From NCBI GenBank assembly GCA_963580285.1, contig OY757017.1, positions 112,563,245 to 112,627,244 of the forward strand: a stretch of DNA of 64,000 nucleotides, given 5' to 3'. The position numbers and the translations under genes are program-made. The stretch is from Lucinisca nassula. Lineage: Eukaryota; Mollusca; Bivalvia; Lucinida; Lucinidae. A model generated the notes under the pieces. That model was not told the DNA's origin and made no database searches. It worked only from the letters and a program-made list of their open reading frames with translations. Position 1 is the stretch's first letter; every line of letters starts with the position of its first letter. Shown one piece after another: positions 31,859-42,757 of the stretch.

Positions 31859-32148
31859 GAAGCTGCCTTGCTGTGAAGATCAAGCCAAATCTTCATCTGT
31901 CTTTCCTGAATCTACGGTAGCTGTCTGGTAGAACCCCTAAATGTTCAAGATGTTCATCCAGTCGGTTAAGTAGAACTATTGCAAGGACCTTCCCAGCAAT
32001 GGACATGCGCTTACAATAGTTGCATGTCCCTTACTGGATAAGGGAAGTCTCAGTGTCATCATGTGGTTATTTTGAAGTCCTGAGAGCTTGCTGACAAGAT
32101 ATGATTTGATGGCGAAACCTACTTCTGCTTTACTTCTTTCTTGCGTCT

Positions 32149-32307
32149 TCTGTCGCGATTTGTTTTTGCTTTGGTTTGTCTTTGAGTGTGTGTGTTTCGA
32201 TTAGGGTCTAGTTGTTTCATGTTTGTGTTTCTTTCCCTTGGTGTCTCTGATGGTTGCTGTGGGTTAATTGTATCGATTGCTGATCATTGCCTTCACTTCT
32301 ATTTCTT
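32149..32307 (+). mobile_element. RT-tail copy with internal deletion
   Basis: TGTCGCGATTTGTTTTTGC, then directly GATTAGGGTCTAGTTGTTTC, to TGATCATTGCCTTCACTTC. About 100 bp of the family middle is missing. Confidence 0.8.
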
Positions 32308-33300
32308 ATTCTGGTTTTATTGAATAAAACAAAATCCTTGTCATCATCTTTACATGTTTTATTAAAAATGTTCAGAATGGATGAACTCATAGCACGAGTT
32401 CATTGGTGGAAAGCATACTATATGTTATTAGCATAACTTTGATTCACAATTTGTTTTATACCTCCTCTGCCATTTAAATCGCATTTGTACTGTGTTGTGT
32501 GTGTGTGTGTCTCTCTCTCTCCCTCTGTGTTCGAAATATATGAATCAATGTGTATTTTATGGTTTTTATCCAGTTTAAGTCTAGCTCCTATTAATGGAAC
32601 TTAGGCAAGCGGTGCAGACCCAGATGAGACGCAGCACCTCAAGTGTCTTCTGTATCTTAATGTTAGTTCGCATGAACCCCGGAATAGTTTATGGTAATGA
32701 ACTAGGCCTATCTATTTCAAGAATTGATTATCAGAAATCATTCTTCTGATGAACATCCGTCAATATTAAATGCTATGCATACCTTTCTGTACTGGTTATA
32801 CATTGAGTAGAATAAAGGTGACTCTTGTTATCTTAAACCATGGTATCTCAGGTTACTGCCTTAGTCATACTACATGTAGGATAATGTTAAGTTTGTACAG
32901 AAAATGGGCGTAATGACTTCTTTTTGCGTCCAAATTTAGATTGCGGGTATATATGTATTATGCAAATCAAAGTTATATAGAAACCTATATCTAATCCGAA
33001 ACGTCATTTGATGCGTACAAGAGGAGCAATATCTCACTAACTGTGCTAGTCACAACATATTAGTTGGTCTTCAGAGATATTTTAAATTGATGGCTATCGA
33101 GCAATGATGGGAATCCAAACGTTCAAATGGAAGAATTTGTCCCACCCCCACTTAGCCCCAATCTCGGAGCCAGATTTTGAGCAAAAAAGAAAAAGAAAAA
33201 AAGGAATTGTTGAATTTCATAACTTATATGATGATGAAACACACGTCCGTGACGTTCCTTATTTTTGTAACTGTGAGTAATTGGACGTAACGTGGTATTT
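32308..33300. other. no gene; GT/CT microsatellite
   Basis: (GT)n(CT)n at about 32496-32525, and a weak FB8-like GCAGACCCAGATGAGACGC near 32617. Otherwise nothing. Confidence 0.5.
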
Positions 33301-33412
33301 CATTACGAAAGCACGCCTATATAATTTTGACCCCCTTGAACCCCACTTTTATACAGTAAAACTGGGGTTTCCGGGTGTATACCTTATTTTTCTTATTTCT
33401 ACTCTAAAATAT
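33301..33412. mobile_element. Hp1 arm b fragment
   Basis: CATTACGAAAGCACGCC through CTGGGGTTTCCGGGTG to TCTACTCTAAAATATA. It stops before the stem. Confidence 0.8.
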
Positions 33413-33493
33413 ATCAAATGAAGATTACTTTTTTTTCAGATTTATGATCTAAAAATAGTTAATGGGTGCTGAAGCGATGCTAACGAGTCCATA

Positions 33494-33731
33494 CATTATG
33501 ATAACACACCCCTGTGACATAATGCATTTTACAACCTCCAAAATGGCTACTTTTCTGATGAAAATCCGTGATATTTTTTGTATTCATGCTGCAAACATGG
33601 GGTGAGGGTGCTCGTTAGAACCGCCTCACTGAAGGGTGCAAATAAGAAAACTATCACACATTTTTTCCCAAAAGTTACCATTTTGGATATTGAAAGGATG
33701 CACTTTATCAGACGGATATGTTATCACAATG
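33494..33731. mobile_element. Hp2 with two d arms (fully inverted)
   Basis: Both ends are arm d: CATTATGATAACACACCCC ... CAAAATGGCTACTTTTC on the left, and TTACCATTTTGGATATTG ... CGGATATGTTATCACAATG on the right. Arm c is missing, and the core is eroded to GTTAGAACCGCCTCACTGAAG. Confidence 0.75.
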
Positions 33732-33831
33732 AATCTAATTAATATTCATGAAATTAACAAGGCCGTGATGCGAACACATTCGAAACCCCGAGACAAGTGG
33801 GGTTACATTTGTATACATGCATATTTTTCCA

Positions 33832-34129
33832 TAACGAAACACACCCGCACTATAAAAAGGCGTGCATTTCATCTATAGAACTAACATTTTTTTCAGATGA
33901 AAATGTTTCATATTTGTCCTATTTCTAGTCTTAATATAGATTGCGGGTGCTCGTTAGAATCGCCTTACTACCGCCTCAGTAAGGTGGTTTTAACAAGTAT
34001 AATATATATATGGTTGAAGCAAAAAAAAAAAAATCAAGGAAAATAATAAATACCTCTGTAAACCCCACTTTTTGGATATATAAAGAGGGGTTTAACGGAT
34101 CTTGATTTCATGTACTTGTTAACCGGATG
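33832..34129. mobile_element. Hp2-type, divergent
   Basis: CATAACGAAACACACCCGC start, core GTTAGAATCGCCTTACTACC..GGTGGTTTTAAC, GTAAACCCCACTTTTTGG, and TTCATGTACTTGTTAACCGG end. Confidence 0.65.
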
Positions 34130-34138
34130 CGAACATCA

Positions 34139-34277
34139 ATGGGTGTGGTTGTAACAAGCACCCGCAATCCTTATTGGAAGCAGGACAAATAAAATATTAC
34201 ATATTTTCATTGGAAAAGTTCATTACTGGAGTCATGACAGAATTCGCTATGTAGCACGAGTGTGCCACCTTAATGGA
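34139..34277. mobile_element. Hp-type right half, divergent
   Basis: GGTGTGGTTGTAACAAGCACC to GCACGAGTGTGCCACCTTAATG. Only half of the stem remains. Confidence 0.5.
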
Positions 34278-34683
34278 TTGGCATGATCTTTTAACGAACA
34301 TGTTATTTATTATTCTTATCAATGTTCTTTGATAACAAATGTGGTTGTCATTTACGAATCAGTAAGCTTGTCACGTTGTAACTTATTTGTCCTCTCGTAT
34401 GAAAATTTGCGACAAAGCAAAATTATTTAGAATGAATCTCAGTACTCCCATTAAAACAAATAGATGAGCCGTGCATTTCTGCGATATTCTGTTAGACATA
34501 ATGAAATACCCGTAGGATAGAGAGAGATACGGTGACACTTCAATAACTAAAGCCAGTGGGTATTTGATTTAGTTTGAACTGCCTCTGCAATATTTTATAC
34601 AGTGTTAAACAGTTTCGAGCGTTTTATTCCTTTATAATACTATGTGGAATAAATGCGTGACAATTTAAGCTATACAGACCGCT
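34278..34683. other. no recognised feature
   Basis: Unassigned AT-rich DNA. Confidence 0.4.
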
Positions 34684-34975
34684 TCTAGTAGCATATTGTG
34701 GCCAAGCAGCACTACTATTGCTTACCATTTCCTAATCAGACGGTTGTATTTTGGCTCTGTATAGAGTATCTTGGTGAATGTTTAGAGGCGCGCTATTTGA
34801 CGCTCAGTACTCTGGTTATTGAGTTATCTGCCTTTTATATATGTAAAAAAAAACAATGAAAAACGGAACCAGTACATAACTTCTGGCTATTCAACTTTTT
34901 ATCTGCCCTTGATGTGTCTAAAAGTATCTTTTAGCCTGTATTTTTTCAGCTTCTCTAAACGGTACAGAATTTTTG
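34684..34975. repeat. relics of the CR-iii core repeat
   Basis: GCATATTGTGGCCAAGCAGC, CTCTGGTTATTGAGTTATCTGCC and TATCTGCCCTTGATGTGTC match the CR-iii unit but are scattered and diverged. Confidence 0.55.
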
Positions 34976-35227
34976 AACTACACTGAATTGCGCAAGTGCG
35001 CAATGGAAATTGGCTTTCTGGGTACTGTCTGACCCTTCTTCAAGTGTGTATGCTCAAGACACATATAAAAATGCATCTAGTGTTTGCTGTGTTCTTATCA
35101 TTACATGCACTGTATTCAGAAGAGTTGATATGTCATTGGGCATAAAATTTAAAAAGACAACAAAACAAGATTTGTAATACCATATGATCAGTGTTTGAAA
35201 ATGATGAAGTGGAGTAAATATCGCATT

Positions 35228-36600
35228 TTTATACCCCGCCACACGATAGTGGCGGGGTATTATGTTATACCCTCCGGTGTCCGTCCGTCCGTCCGTATGT
35301 CCGTGCGTCCGTCCGCACTTCGTTTCCGATCGATAACTTGAGTATTTTTTCACGGATTTTGTTCAAATTTGCATACATATTGGTATCGGGGATGAGTGGT
35401 TTGGGATTGTTAATGGGCAAAATCCGTTAATTTTTAGCAGAGTTATTGCCCTTTTCAGTATCTGAAAAATGGTTTTTGGCCTCTAATTCCCTTACCATAT
35501 GGAATATCTGGATGAAACTTCACAGATATATAGAGGACTAAACGGTTCATATTGTGGCCAAGGACTGCTACTCTGGCTGTTCCACTTCTTGAGTTATCTG
35601 CCCTTGACATATTTAAAAAATGCATTTTAGACTGTAGTTCGTTTATCATTTACAATATCTTGCTGAAACTTCATAGATATGTAGTAGATGAATTGTTATA
35701 TACTGTGGCAAAGGAACATGATTCTGGCTTTCCCAGCGATTGAGTTATCTGCCTTTGAAATATCTGAAAAATGGTTTTTGGCCTCTAGTTCCCTTACTAT
35801 ATGGAATATCTCGATGAAACTTCACAGATATATAGAGGACTTAATGGTTCATATCGTGGCCAAGGACCGCTACTCTGGCTATACCAGTTGTTGAGTTATC
35901 TGCCCTTGAAGTATTTAAAATGCATTTTAGACTGTAGTTCCTTTATTATTTACAATATCTTGCTGAAACTTCATAGATATGTAGTAGATTTAATGTTACA
36001 TACTGTGGCCAAGGAACATGACTCTGGCTTTCCCAGCAATTGAGTTATCTGCCCTTGAAATATATAAAAAAGGGATTTTGGCCTATAGTTCATTTATTAT
36101 TTGAAATATATGGATAAAACTTCTACACCCTCTGCTGTCTGTCTGTCTGTCTGTCCATCCATTTGTATGTCTGGGCATCTGTCTGTCTGTCCCTTTTCAG
36201 TATCTGAAAAATAGTTTTTTGCCTCTGGTTCCCTTACTATATGAAATATTTGGATTAAACTTTACAGATATATAGAGGACTAAAGGGTACATATTGTGAC
36301 CAAGGACCATATAGAGGAGTAAAGGGTACATATTGTGGCCAAGGACCACTTCTCTGGCTGTTCCAGTTCTTTAGTTATTTGCCCTTGATGTATTAAAAAT
36401 CGATTTTAGACTCTAGTTCCTTTATTATTTGCAATATCTTGCTGAAATTTCATAGATGTACAGCAGACTATATATTACATATTGTGGCAAAGGTACATGA
36501 CTCTGGCTGTCCCTGCCCTTGATAAGTCTGAAAAATAGAATTTGTGTCTGTTGGTCAGTGCATACAAAACGGAATTTGTGTCTGTTGGTCAGTGCATACT
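35228..36600. mobile_element. CR-iii, core-repeat element
   Basis: Starts with hairpin ATACCCCGCCAC-ACGATA-GTGGCGGGGTAT (35231-35260), then (GTCC)n at 35279-35315, then alternating monomers of about 150 bp: type A (GTTTTTGGCCTCTAGTTCCC, near 35471, 35774, 36072, 36214) and type B (GCATTTTAGACTGTAGTTCC, near 35625, 35924, 36401). The right end is unclear; a 38 bp direct repeat GTGTCTGTTGGTCAGTGCAT lies at 36540-36600. Confidence 0.75.
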
Positions 36601-36661
36601 AAATGGAAATCCATCCAGCCATCTGTGTTTTATTTCCAGTCAATAATTTGAACATTCTTTG

Positions 36662-36997
36662 CTGAAGCTGCTGCTATGCATGACTGTGGCTTCACACTTG
36701 TCGATCACCCTCCGTATTCCTCTGATCTAGCTCCATCAGATTATTTTCTGTTTTCAAACATGAAAAAACACTTTGCTGGGCAGCATTATCTGTCAGACGA
36801 GGAGGTGATAGCTGCTGTGGAGGAGTTTTTCAGGGACCAAGATGAGACCCGCTATACCACTGGGATCCAAGGACTCCTGCATCGCTGGAGGAAGTGTGTG
36901 GACAGGAAGGGAGACTATGTTGAAAAATAAGGCACTTTCAGCCTGGACAAACCATTGGATCTTGGTCAGGCTCAGAACTTTTTAGCCTACCCTCGTA
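36662..36997 (+). pseudogene. mariner transposase 3' end
   Basis: IS630/Tc1/mariner DDE transposase C-terminus, about 88 residues open to a normal stop at 36928. HPPYSSDLAPSDYFLF carries the third catalytic Asp (YSSD). MKKHFAGQHYLSDEEVIAAV and GDYVEK before the stop are typical of mariner. The N-terminal HTH and the first two Asp are absent: the sequence before 36662 is unrelated. The 3' flank ends TTTTTAGCCTACCCTCGTA, a mariner-like terminus at 36997 followed by TTTTGG. A truncated, non-autonomous relic. Confidence 0.85.
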
Positions 36998-37002
36998 TTT
37001 TG

Positions 37003-37191
37003 GTCCTTATTTATATTCCATACGTAGGTTGCGGGTGATCGGTAGAACTGCCTCATAGTCTAACGAGTACCCACTACCTATGGTTTGCAGCAGAAATAAG
37101 ACAAATAAGGTATGACCATGTAAACCCCAGTTTTCTCTATATATAGTGGTGTCTTCAGGGGCGTGTGTTACACGGACTTGTTAACATGATG
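37003..37191. mobile_element. Hp2, partial
   Basis: Begins in the core side (ATACGTAGGTTGCGGGTG), with stem tip deleted (GCCTCATAGTCTAACGAG), arm c, and end ACACGGACTTGTTAACATGATG. It directly follows the mariner end. Confidence 0.75.
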
Positions 37192-37299
37192 TAACGAGAT
37201 TTACATGCATAGTGACCCACGCGAGATTTCAGCCAAGCTACATATCCTGAGATTTTATGTCTTTGTTTTGCTATAACATATAAACATACAGTAAAATTA

Positions 37300-37390
37300 C
37301 AATATTCAGACCACCTTTGGGACTGTTCAAAAGTGGTCTATAACACCACTTTTGAACAGTCCCACAGGTGGTCTCTGACTCGAGGACACT
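37300..37390. repeat. foldback, 28 bp arms
   Basis: ACCACCTTTGGGACTGTTC plus AAAAGTGGT mirrored by ACCACTTTTGAACAGTCCC and ACAGGTGGT around CTATAAC. Flanks ACAATATTCAG.. and ..GAGGACACTGTA suggest a small TIR element. Confidence 0.8.
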
Positions 37391-37577
37391 GTATTCGGGA
37401 AACACAGAGAAAGAATATCTGCAGCCTACTAAATAGGCTTTTTTAAGCAGAATTAGTCTGAATTTTAGGTGGGCTTAATAGTTGAAATTTACTGTACTTT
37501 GTAACTACCTGACTGCATATACAGGTTAACGTTCAAACTACAAAATAAAAGCTTCCTTTTTCATGGTGTTAAGTATA

Positions 37578-37936
37578 CAGTCGAACTTCGATGGCTCGAA
37601 CACCGATGGCTCGTTTACCATGGCAGGGTCGAACTCGCTCTTGAGCCCCTAGGGGAATCTTCTTCATAAGCAATAGTGGGGGATAATTAAGAAGATTTTA
37701 GTCTTTTATCCTGCAAATGTATGCTGTGTGTACTCATTAGAATCGCCTCGGTGAGGCGATTCTAATGAGAACACATAGCAAACATTTTCATTACAGAACA
37801 TCGAAAGAGAACATCGAAAGATGTTCAAAAGTATCTCGTTATGCCTCTTGGCAGTAACCCTCCGTGGCTCGAACTACCGCTGTGTCGAATAAATTTTCAT
37901 GGTCCCAGAGGGCTTCGAGCCATCGAAGTTAGACTG
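37578..37936. mobile_element. pogo/Tigger-like MITE carrying an Hp-type core
   Basis: TIRs CAGTCGAACTTCGATGGCTC and GAGCCATCGAAGTTAGACTG, flanked by TA at 37576-37577 and 37937-37938. Subterminal TCGAAC / GTTCGA repeats match pogo-type Tc1/mariner ends. The middle (37722-37780) is an Hp-like hairpin with stem ATTAGAATCGCCTC / GAGGCGATTCTAAT. No ORF. Confidence 0.8.
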
Positions 37937-37938
37937 TA

Positions 37939-38448
37939 TTTAGTATTTCATTAATCGTCATGGGATACATCTAATAATGATAACCACCAGACCGATGATC
38001 ACATATACCAAATTCCAAAATATGGAAAATAATATAGAAATGAAAAGCCAGACAAAAGAAGGCAATTTATCATTCATACAGTTTTGCGTCGTCTGCAGTA
38101 GACAAAATTAGCAGAATTTTACTCGCTTCATCTGAAAAGATATTCCATCTTTATTGAATATTTGTACTAAAAATCTTGGCAGTCTCTACACGAGACAAAG
38201 CTATGACAGTCAAAAATTACAGTACATGGAGACTGGAATTCTATATATAACACATACACAGGATAACTAAGTTCTGAATAGTTAGATCCTTAGGAAGCAA
38301 AGAATGCGCCAAATAAACGAAAATAGCAGACTCGGTTTTATTGAGTCTGTCCATGACCTGAACTGAAATATGCAACACCGGCTACGCCCTCTCGCACCGA
38401 CTTACAAAATGCATTACATTAACACGTTCATGTAATGATCTGTAATAT
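37939..38448. other. no recognised feature
   Basis: Unassigned AT-rich DNA. Confidence 0.4.
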
Positions 38449-38818
38449 AAAATGGAAGTGAAGGCAATGGTCAGGAATCGATAAAGTTAACCCACAGCTC
38501 CCATGAGAGACACCATAGGGAAAGAAACACAAACACGAAACAACTAGGCCCTAGTGGAAACATCAATAGCGGAAAGCCAAAAGGACAGTTAAGTTCCCAC
38601 AAAATGGCTAATTGGCTAGCCAAAACAAAATAACATAAGCGACACACACACTCAAAGACAAGTCATGACAAAATAAACCGCGACAGAAGAGCCGCCTTGG
38701 AACGGTCAGTGAAACGAACTCCAGTTCGGGGCTTAAATCGATTTTACGTGGCCACAAACTCGCCCTTACTTCCGTCGCGATTATGTCAAATAATTTGTTC
38801 AGTCCGCACGAAGGCCTA
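38449..38818 (-). mobile_element. RT-tail, long copy
   Basis: Full 3' end (AAAATGGAAGTGAAGGC) to TTTGTTCAGTCCGCACGAAG. A 20 bp inverted piece (GCGGACCGAACAAATTATTTG) follows at 38857-38878, making a foldback of the 5' part. Confidence 0.85.
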
Positions 38819-39067
38819 GTACACTCATTTTGTACAGGCAAAAAAGGGATCTATGCGGACCGAACAAATTATTTGTCTAAATTCTGGTTGATGTAGAGAA
38901 CATTGAGAAAGAAAATGAATCTCATTTTGTATACGGTTCAGGCCACTATGCTTACAGATTCTTTCTGATCGGCTTTGCATATCTACCAGCTTCAACCAAA
39001 AGATTTTGAGCACTTAGCCGCAGTTTGCAAATAACCTGTATAACATGAGAATGTTCCAATGTTAAAT

Positions 39068-39372
39068 AATACTCAGCTTTGTTCGTTTGATCGGAGGTTT
39101 AACGTCCCTGTCAGCACTGTTTATGTAATTTTGGAGACTTTGCTTCAAATTTCCTTGGGCTTTTACCCCACAATGAGAGCCCTGCCGCCCAGTGAAACCA
39201 ATAGGGTTTATATGCATGGAGGTCCAACTCGCACCACTTTACCAGGGCGGCTTAGAACTCCTAAGCGGTTTACCAGCACTCGTGCAATTGGTGTCAGCTC
39301 TGCGTGGAAGCAACATGCAGCCCAGTCTATTTCTCCAAGCCCCATTAGGCGAGGGCCGAATACTCAGCTTTG
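39068..39372 (-). mobile_element. SINE-A copy with perfect TSD
   Basis: 14 bp duplication AATACTCAGCTTTG at 39068-39081 and 39359-39372. Element 39082-39358. Confidence 0.9.
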
Positions 39373-39679
39373 AATTCCTTTTTAATGTTAAACTAAGTAC
39401 CAAATTGTCCGTCAGCACAATTAATTTCCTTTTCTTTATTCCAAAATGGTTTAAACCCCTTTATTCAATACATTTTAATCAAAGAAACAAGCCGATTTTC
39501 ACTCCGGTTCCGACAAGAAGTAATATTAAAATTTAGTAACTTCAGTATATACATCGGTCTGAACTCCTGTATTGTGCAGCTCTTTAGATAAACTATGTGC
39601 TGCCTTCAGAAGTGTGTGTGATATAGTTTCTAATCGATGCAGATATTTACCAAAGGGGAGTATGATAGAAAACTACATG
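39373..39679. other. no recognised feature
   Basis: Unassigned. Confidence 0.4.
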
Positions 39680-40005
39680 GGAAAACGACCGGTTTGTTTT
39701 GTTTGATTTGATGTTTAACGTCCCGGTCAACACCATAAAGGTCATTTTGGAGACACTTCCAGTTTTGTGGAACTTTTACCCGACAATGAGACGAAATTAC
39801 ATCTCAAGCCCTGTCGCCCAATGAAACCAATAGGGTTTAAAAGCATGGATGGTCCGACACGCACCGCTTTGCCTGGACAGGCTTAGATCCTCTGAGCGGT
39901 TTACCAGTACTCATGTGCGGTCGGATTCAGCTCTGCGCGGAAGCATCATGGAGCCCATTTATTTCTTTAAGCCCCAATCACGCGGGCCTGGAAAACGACC
40001 GGTTT
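39680..40005 (-). mobile_element. SINE-A copy with perfect 16 bp TSD
   Basis: GGAAAACGACCGGTTT at 39680-39695 and 39990-40005. The element between has its tail at the low end and head CCCAATCACGCGGGCC at the high end. Confidence 0.92.
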
Positions 40006-40364
40006 CTCAAACAACAGCCAGGTTTGATGTTTGCTTGTTCATTCCTAGAAAACACCCACTTCACATACTTTATTTGGGACTTATCTGCGTTATCATTTTT
40101 GAACATCTCTTCAAAATGAAATAGCTGTTTCTCTTACAGGCATGAATATTTGTTGTTTTGAAAGCACCCCATATCTTTGAACCATATAGTACTATTTGTT
40201 TTCATAACTGAACATGCAGATGCGGGCTTATTTTAATACGTGGTTCACCAGCTGTGGTTACTTTAATGAGCTTAAATGTGGCTTTTTTGTAGATTTCTTG
40301 AAAATATCATCTTGCGCAAAACTGAATACGCCACTTGCGGTCTAATGCACACTTAAATATCGAT
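40006..40364. other. no recognised feature
   Basis: Unassigned. Confidence 0.4.
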
Positions 40365-40672
40365 GATGTTGTTTTTTTTTTCATGCGAGGTTTAACGTCC
40401 CCGTCAACACTGTATAGGTCATTTCGGAGACGTTGCTTCCAATTTTGTTTGACTTTTACCCGACAAAGAGATGAAATCTCAAGCCCTGTCACCCAATGAA
40501 ACCAAAAGGGTTTATAAGCATGGACAGTCCGACTCGCACCGTTTTGCCTTGGCAGGCTTAGATCCTCTAAGCGGTTTACCAGGATTCGTGTGCGGTCAGT
40601 TTCAGCTCTGCATGGAAGCATCATGCAGCCCATCTATTTCTTCAAGCCCCGATGGGCGGGCGCCGTCGATAA
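40365..40672 (-). mobile_element. SINE-A copy
   Basis: Body from CGAGGTTTAACGTCCCCG to CCCCGATGGGCGGGCGCC. Imperfect 10 bp duplication TCGATGATGT / TCGATAATGT. T9 replaces the usual CAAA tail. Immediately downstream of the LINE-C remnant. Confidence 0.85.
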
Positions 40673-40971
40673 TGTGTAACATTCTAAAGAACAGGACTTA
40701 TCATTCCAAAGCATTCCAGGGTTATTAAGAAACAAACTTTTAGTTTTTGTAACATTTACTTCTAAGCACCAGTCTAGCCAAAATTTGTGTAATTTATTCA
40801 GCTGACGATATTGATAATTAAACAATATTGCCGCGTACATAAGACAGTTAAATGACATATTATTTATAAGAACTGGATGAGGAGTTTCATTCAAATAGGA
40901 AGGAATGTCATTTATAAAAATCCTAAATAAATTACAGTTTGATCTACCTGACAAACTCCTATTTCAGATTA

Positions 40972-42040
40972 AACAAGATGTGTTTGTGAAACACCAACAT
41001 GTCCCCTGGAATGGTCACAGTTAAAAATCAAGGTAACAGGTCAAGATTTGTTTTAGTGGGAAGTCCTTGGCACAAGGAACTTACATGCCAAATATGAAGG
41101 CTCTATCTTAATCTATTCGAATGTTATGAACAATAATATGTTTAAGTAGGTCTTAGGTCAAGGTCACAGGTCAAAACCTTTTGCATGAATGTAAAGCTCT
41201 TGTCACAAGGAACCTACATGCCATATATGAAGGCTCTATCTTAACCGATTCAGAAGTTATGAACAATTTTATTTGTTCTTTTAAGTACGTCAAAGGTCAA
41301 GGCCATGGTCAAAATATTTTGCATGAATATAAAGCTCTTATCACAAGGAACGCACATGCCAAATATGAAGGCTCTATCCTAAACGGCTCAAAAGTTATGA
41401 CCAAAATGTTATTTTTTCCTTTAAGTAGGTCAAAGGTAAAGGTCACAGATCAATTTTTTTGCATGAATGTAAAAGCTCTTGTTGCAAGGAACCCACATGC
41501 GAAATATGAAGGCTGTATCTCAAACGGTTCAAAAGATATGACAAATGCGTACTTTTTCTTTTATGAAGGTCAAAGGTCAAGGTCACAGGTCATGTTTTTG
41601 TTTGAATGTCAAGTTTTTGTCACAAGGAACCCACATCCGAAATATGAATGTTCATAATGGTTCAAAAGTTATGACCAAAATGTTATATTTTTATTTTAAA
41701 TACGTCAAAGGTCAATGTCACAGGTCAAATGTTTTTGCACGAATGTAAAGGCTTTGTCACAAGGAACATACAAGCCAAATATGAAGGCTGTATCTCAGGC
41801 GGTTCAAAAGTTATGACCAATGTTATTTTTTTCTTTTAAGGAGGTCAAGGTCACAGGTCAATTTTGTTTGCATGAATGTCAAGCTCTTGTCACAAGGTAC
41901 CATCAAGCCAAATATGAATATTCTACCTCCAACGGTTCAAAAGTTATGACCAACGTTAAAGTTGCCTACGTACGAACCAACAAACAAACAGACAGACAGG
42001 GCAAATACAATATGTCCCCGCTATCGCTACCGGGGACATA
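40972..42040. mobile_element. CR-iv, core-repeat element in LINE-C
   Basis: Starts AAACAAGATGTGTTTGTGAAAC with the palindrome GTGTTTGTGAAACAC. Seven units of about 140 bp (markers CACAAGGAAC near 41072, 41201, 41342, 41487, 41622, 41758, 41892) each carry AGGTCAAAGGTCAAGGTCAC and GTTCAAAAGTTATGACC. Then CAAACAAACAGACAGACAGG and the terminal hairpin TGTCCCCG-ctatcgctac-CGGGGACA (42013-42038). Confidence 0.8.
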
Positions 42041-42098
42041 AAAAAAACTTATTATGATATTCCCCTAGTGGAACACAGACGCTACTTTTTGCATATAA

Positions 42099-42346
42099 AA
42101 ATAGAAGTGAAGGCAATGATCAGGGATATATACAAACAACCCACAGCTCCCCTCAGAGACACCAAACGGAAAGAAACACAAACATGAAATAACTAGACCC
42201 TAACGAAAACATCAATAGCGGAAAGCCAAAAGGACATTTATTTTCCCACAAAATGGCCAATTGGTATAAGCGATACACACACTCAAAGACAAACAATAAC
42301 AAAAATAAACCGCGACAGAAGAACCGCTTTGAACGGTCAGTGAAAA
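42099..42346 (-). mobile_element. RT-tail copy
   Basis: AAATAGAAGTGAAGGCAATG to GAACGGTCAGTGAAAA. Confidence 0.85.
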
Positions 42347-42757
42347 TGCTACTTCAATGTCATAACACTATGATATTTCTTTCAACTTAAATTGTGAACC
42401 AGGGCGAATAACAAAGTCAAAAGCTTTTCGGAAATCAACAAAACAAGAGTATTGTTTCCACCATTTGTTTTAATACATTTGTCAACTTGGTTAAAGATTT
42501 GAGAACAAATGTATGATCGGAGTTTACAAAATATGTGTTACTTAAATAGTCAGTGAAAATCACGATATGGACAATGGCAATGAAGTTGCGCCAGCGAACG
42601 CTTCAAATCTTATCCTTCCGAATAAATGAATTTAGCAACATCAATTTCTGAATTTATTTATTCAAAATAACAAACTGAATAACAGTGTGGTGAGCTGAAT
42701 CATAACTGTAATTGTTAATAGGTATGTGTTATCGTGGTTCAGTGGGATAGCATTAAC

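Larger units (their letters stand above)
29794..32146 (-). pseudogene. LINE-A, broken non-LTR retrotransposon (EN-RT)
   Basis: Minus-strand order from 32146: endonuclease-like LVSKLSGLQ..MTLRLPL (about 32060-32125); MSIAGKVLAIVLLNRLDEHL, the RT start (31935-32000); RKDR, stop, then FTARQ (about 31870-31900); an insert-filled gap 31026-31858; QYMPFVDLTIAFD (motif A, near 30980); VQNDG..FSDPFPVINGVKQG (30800-30850); VNAMAKGAPTEG near 30640, where FADD is expected; an RT-tail insertion at 30382-30528; EPIITVKGQRLQVVDKSTYI (about 30315-30375); and SDTVVLKRAE near 30060. Frameshifts, a stop, lost FADD and an endonuclease-to-RT deletion make it non-functional. It resembles the 'endonuclease-reverse transcriptase' type common in mollusc genomes. 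Confidence 0.8.
40690..42560 (-). pseudogene. LINE-C reverse transcriptase split by CR-iv and RT-tail
   Basis: CR1/jockey-like RT on the minus strand in two blocks. Block 1 (42560-42375): SCFVDFRKAFDFV (motif A, catalytic Asp intact) after CIKTNGGNNT in another frame. Block 2 (40972-40690): EIGVCQVD (degenerate GVRQGD), NLFRIFINDIPSYLN, SFNCLMYAAILF where YADD should stand, LNKLHKFWLDWCLEVNVTKTK. CR-iv (40972-42040) and an RT-tail (42099-42346) lie between. About 100 residues between the blocks are missing or unrecognisable. Confidence 0.75.
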
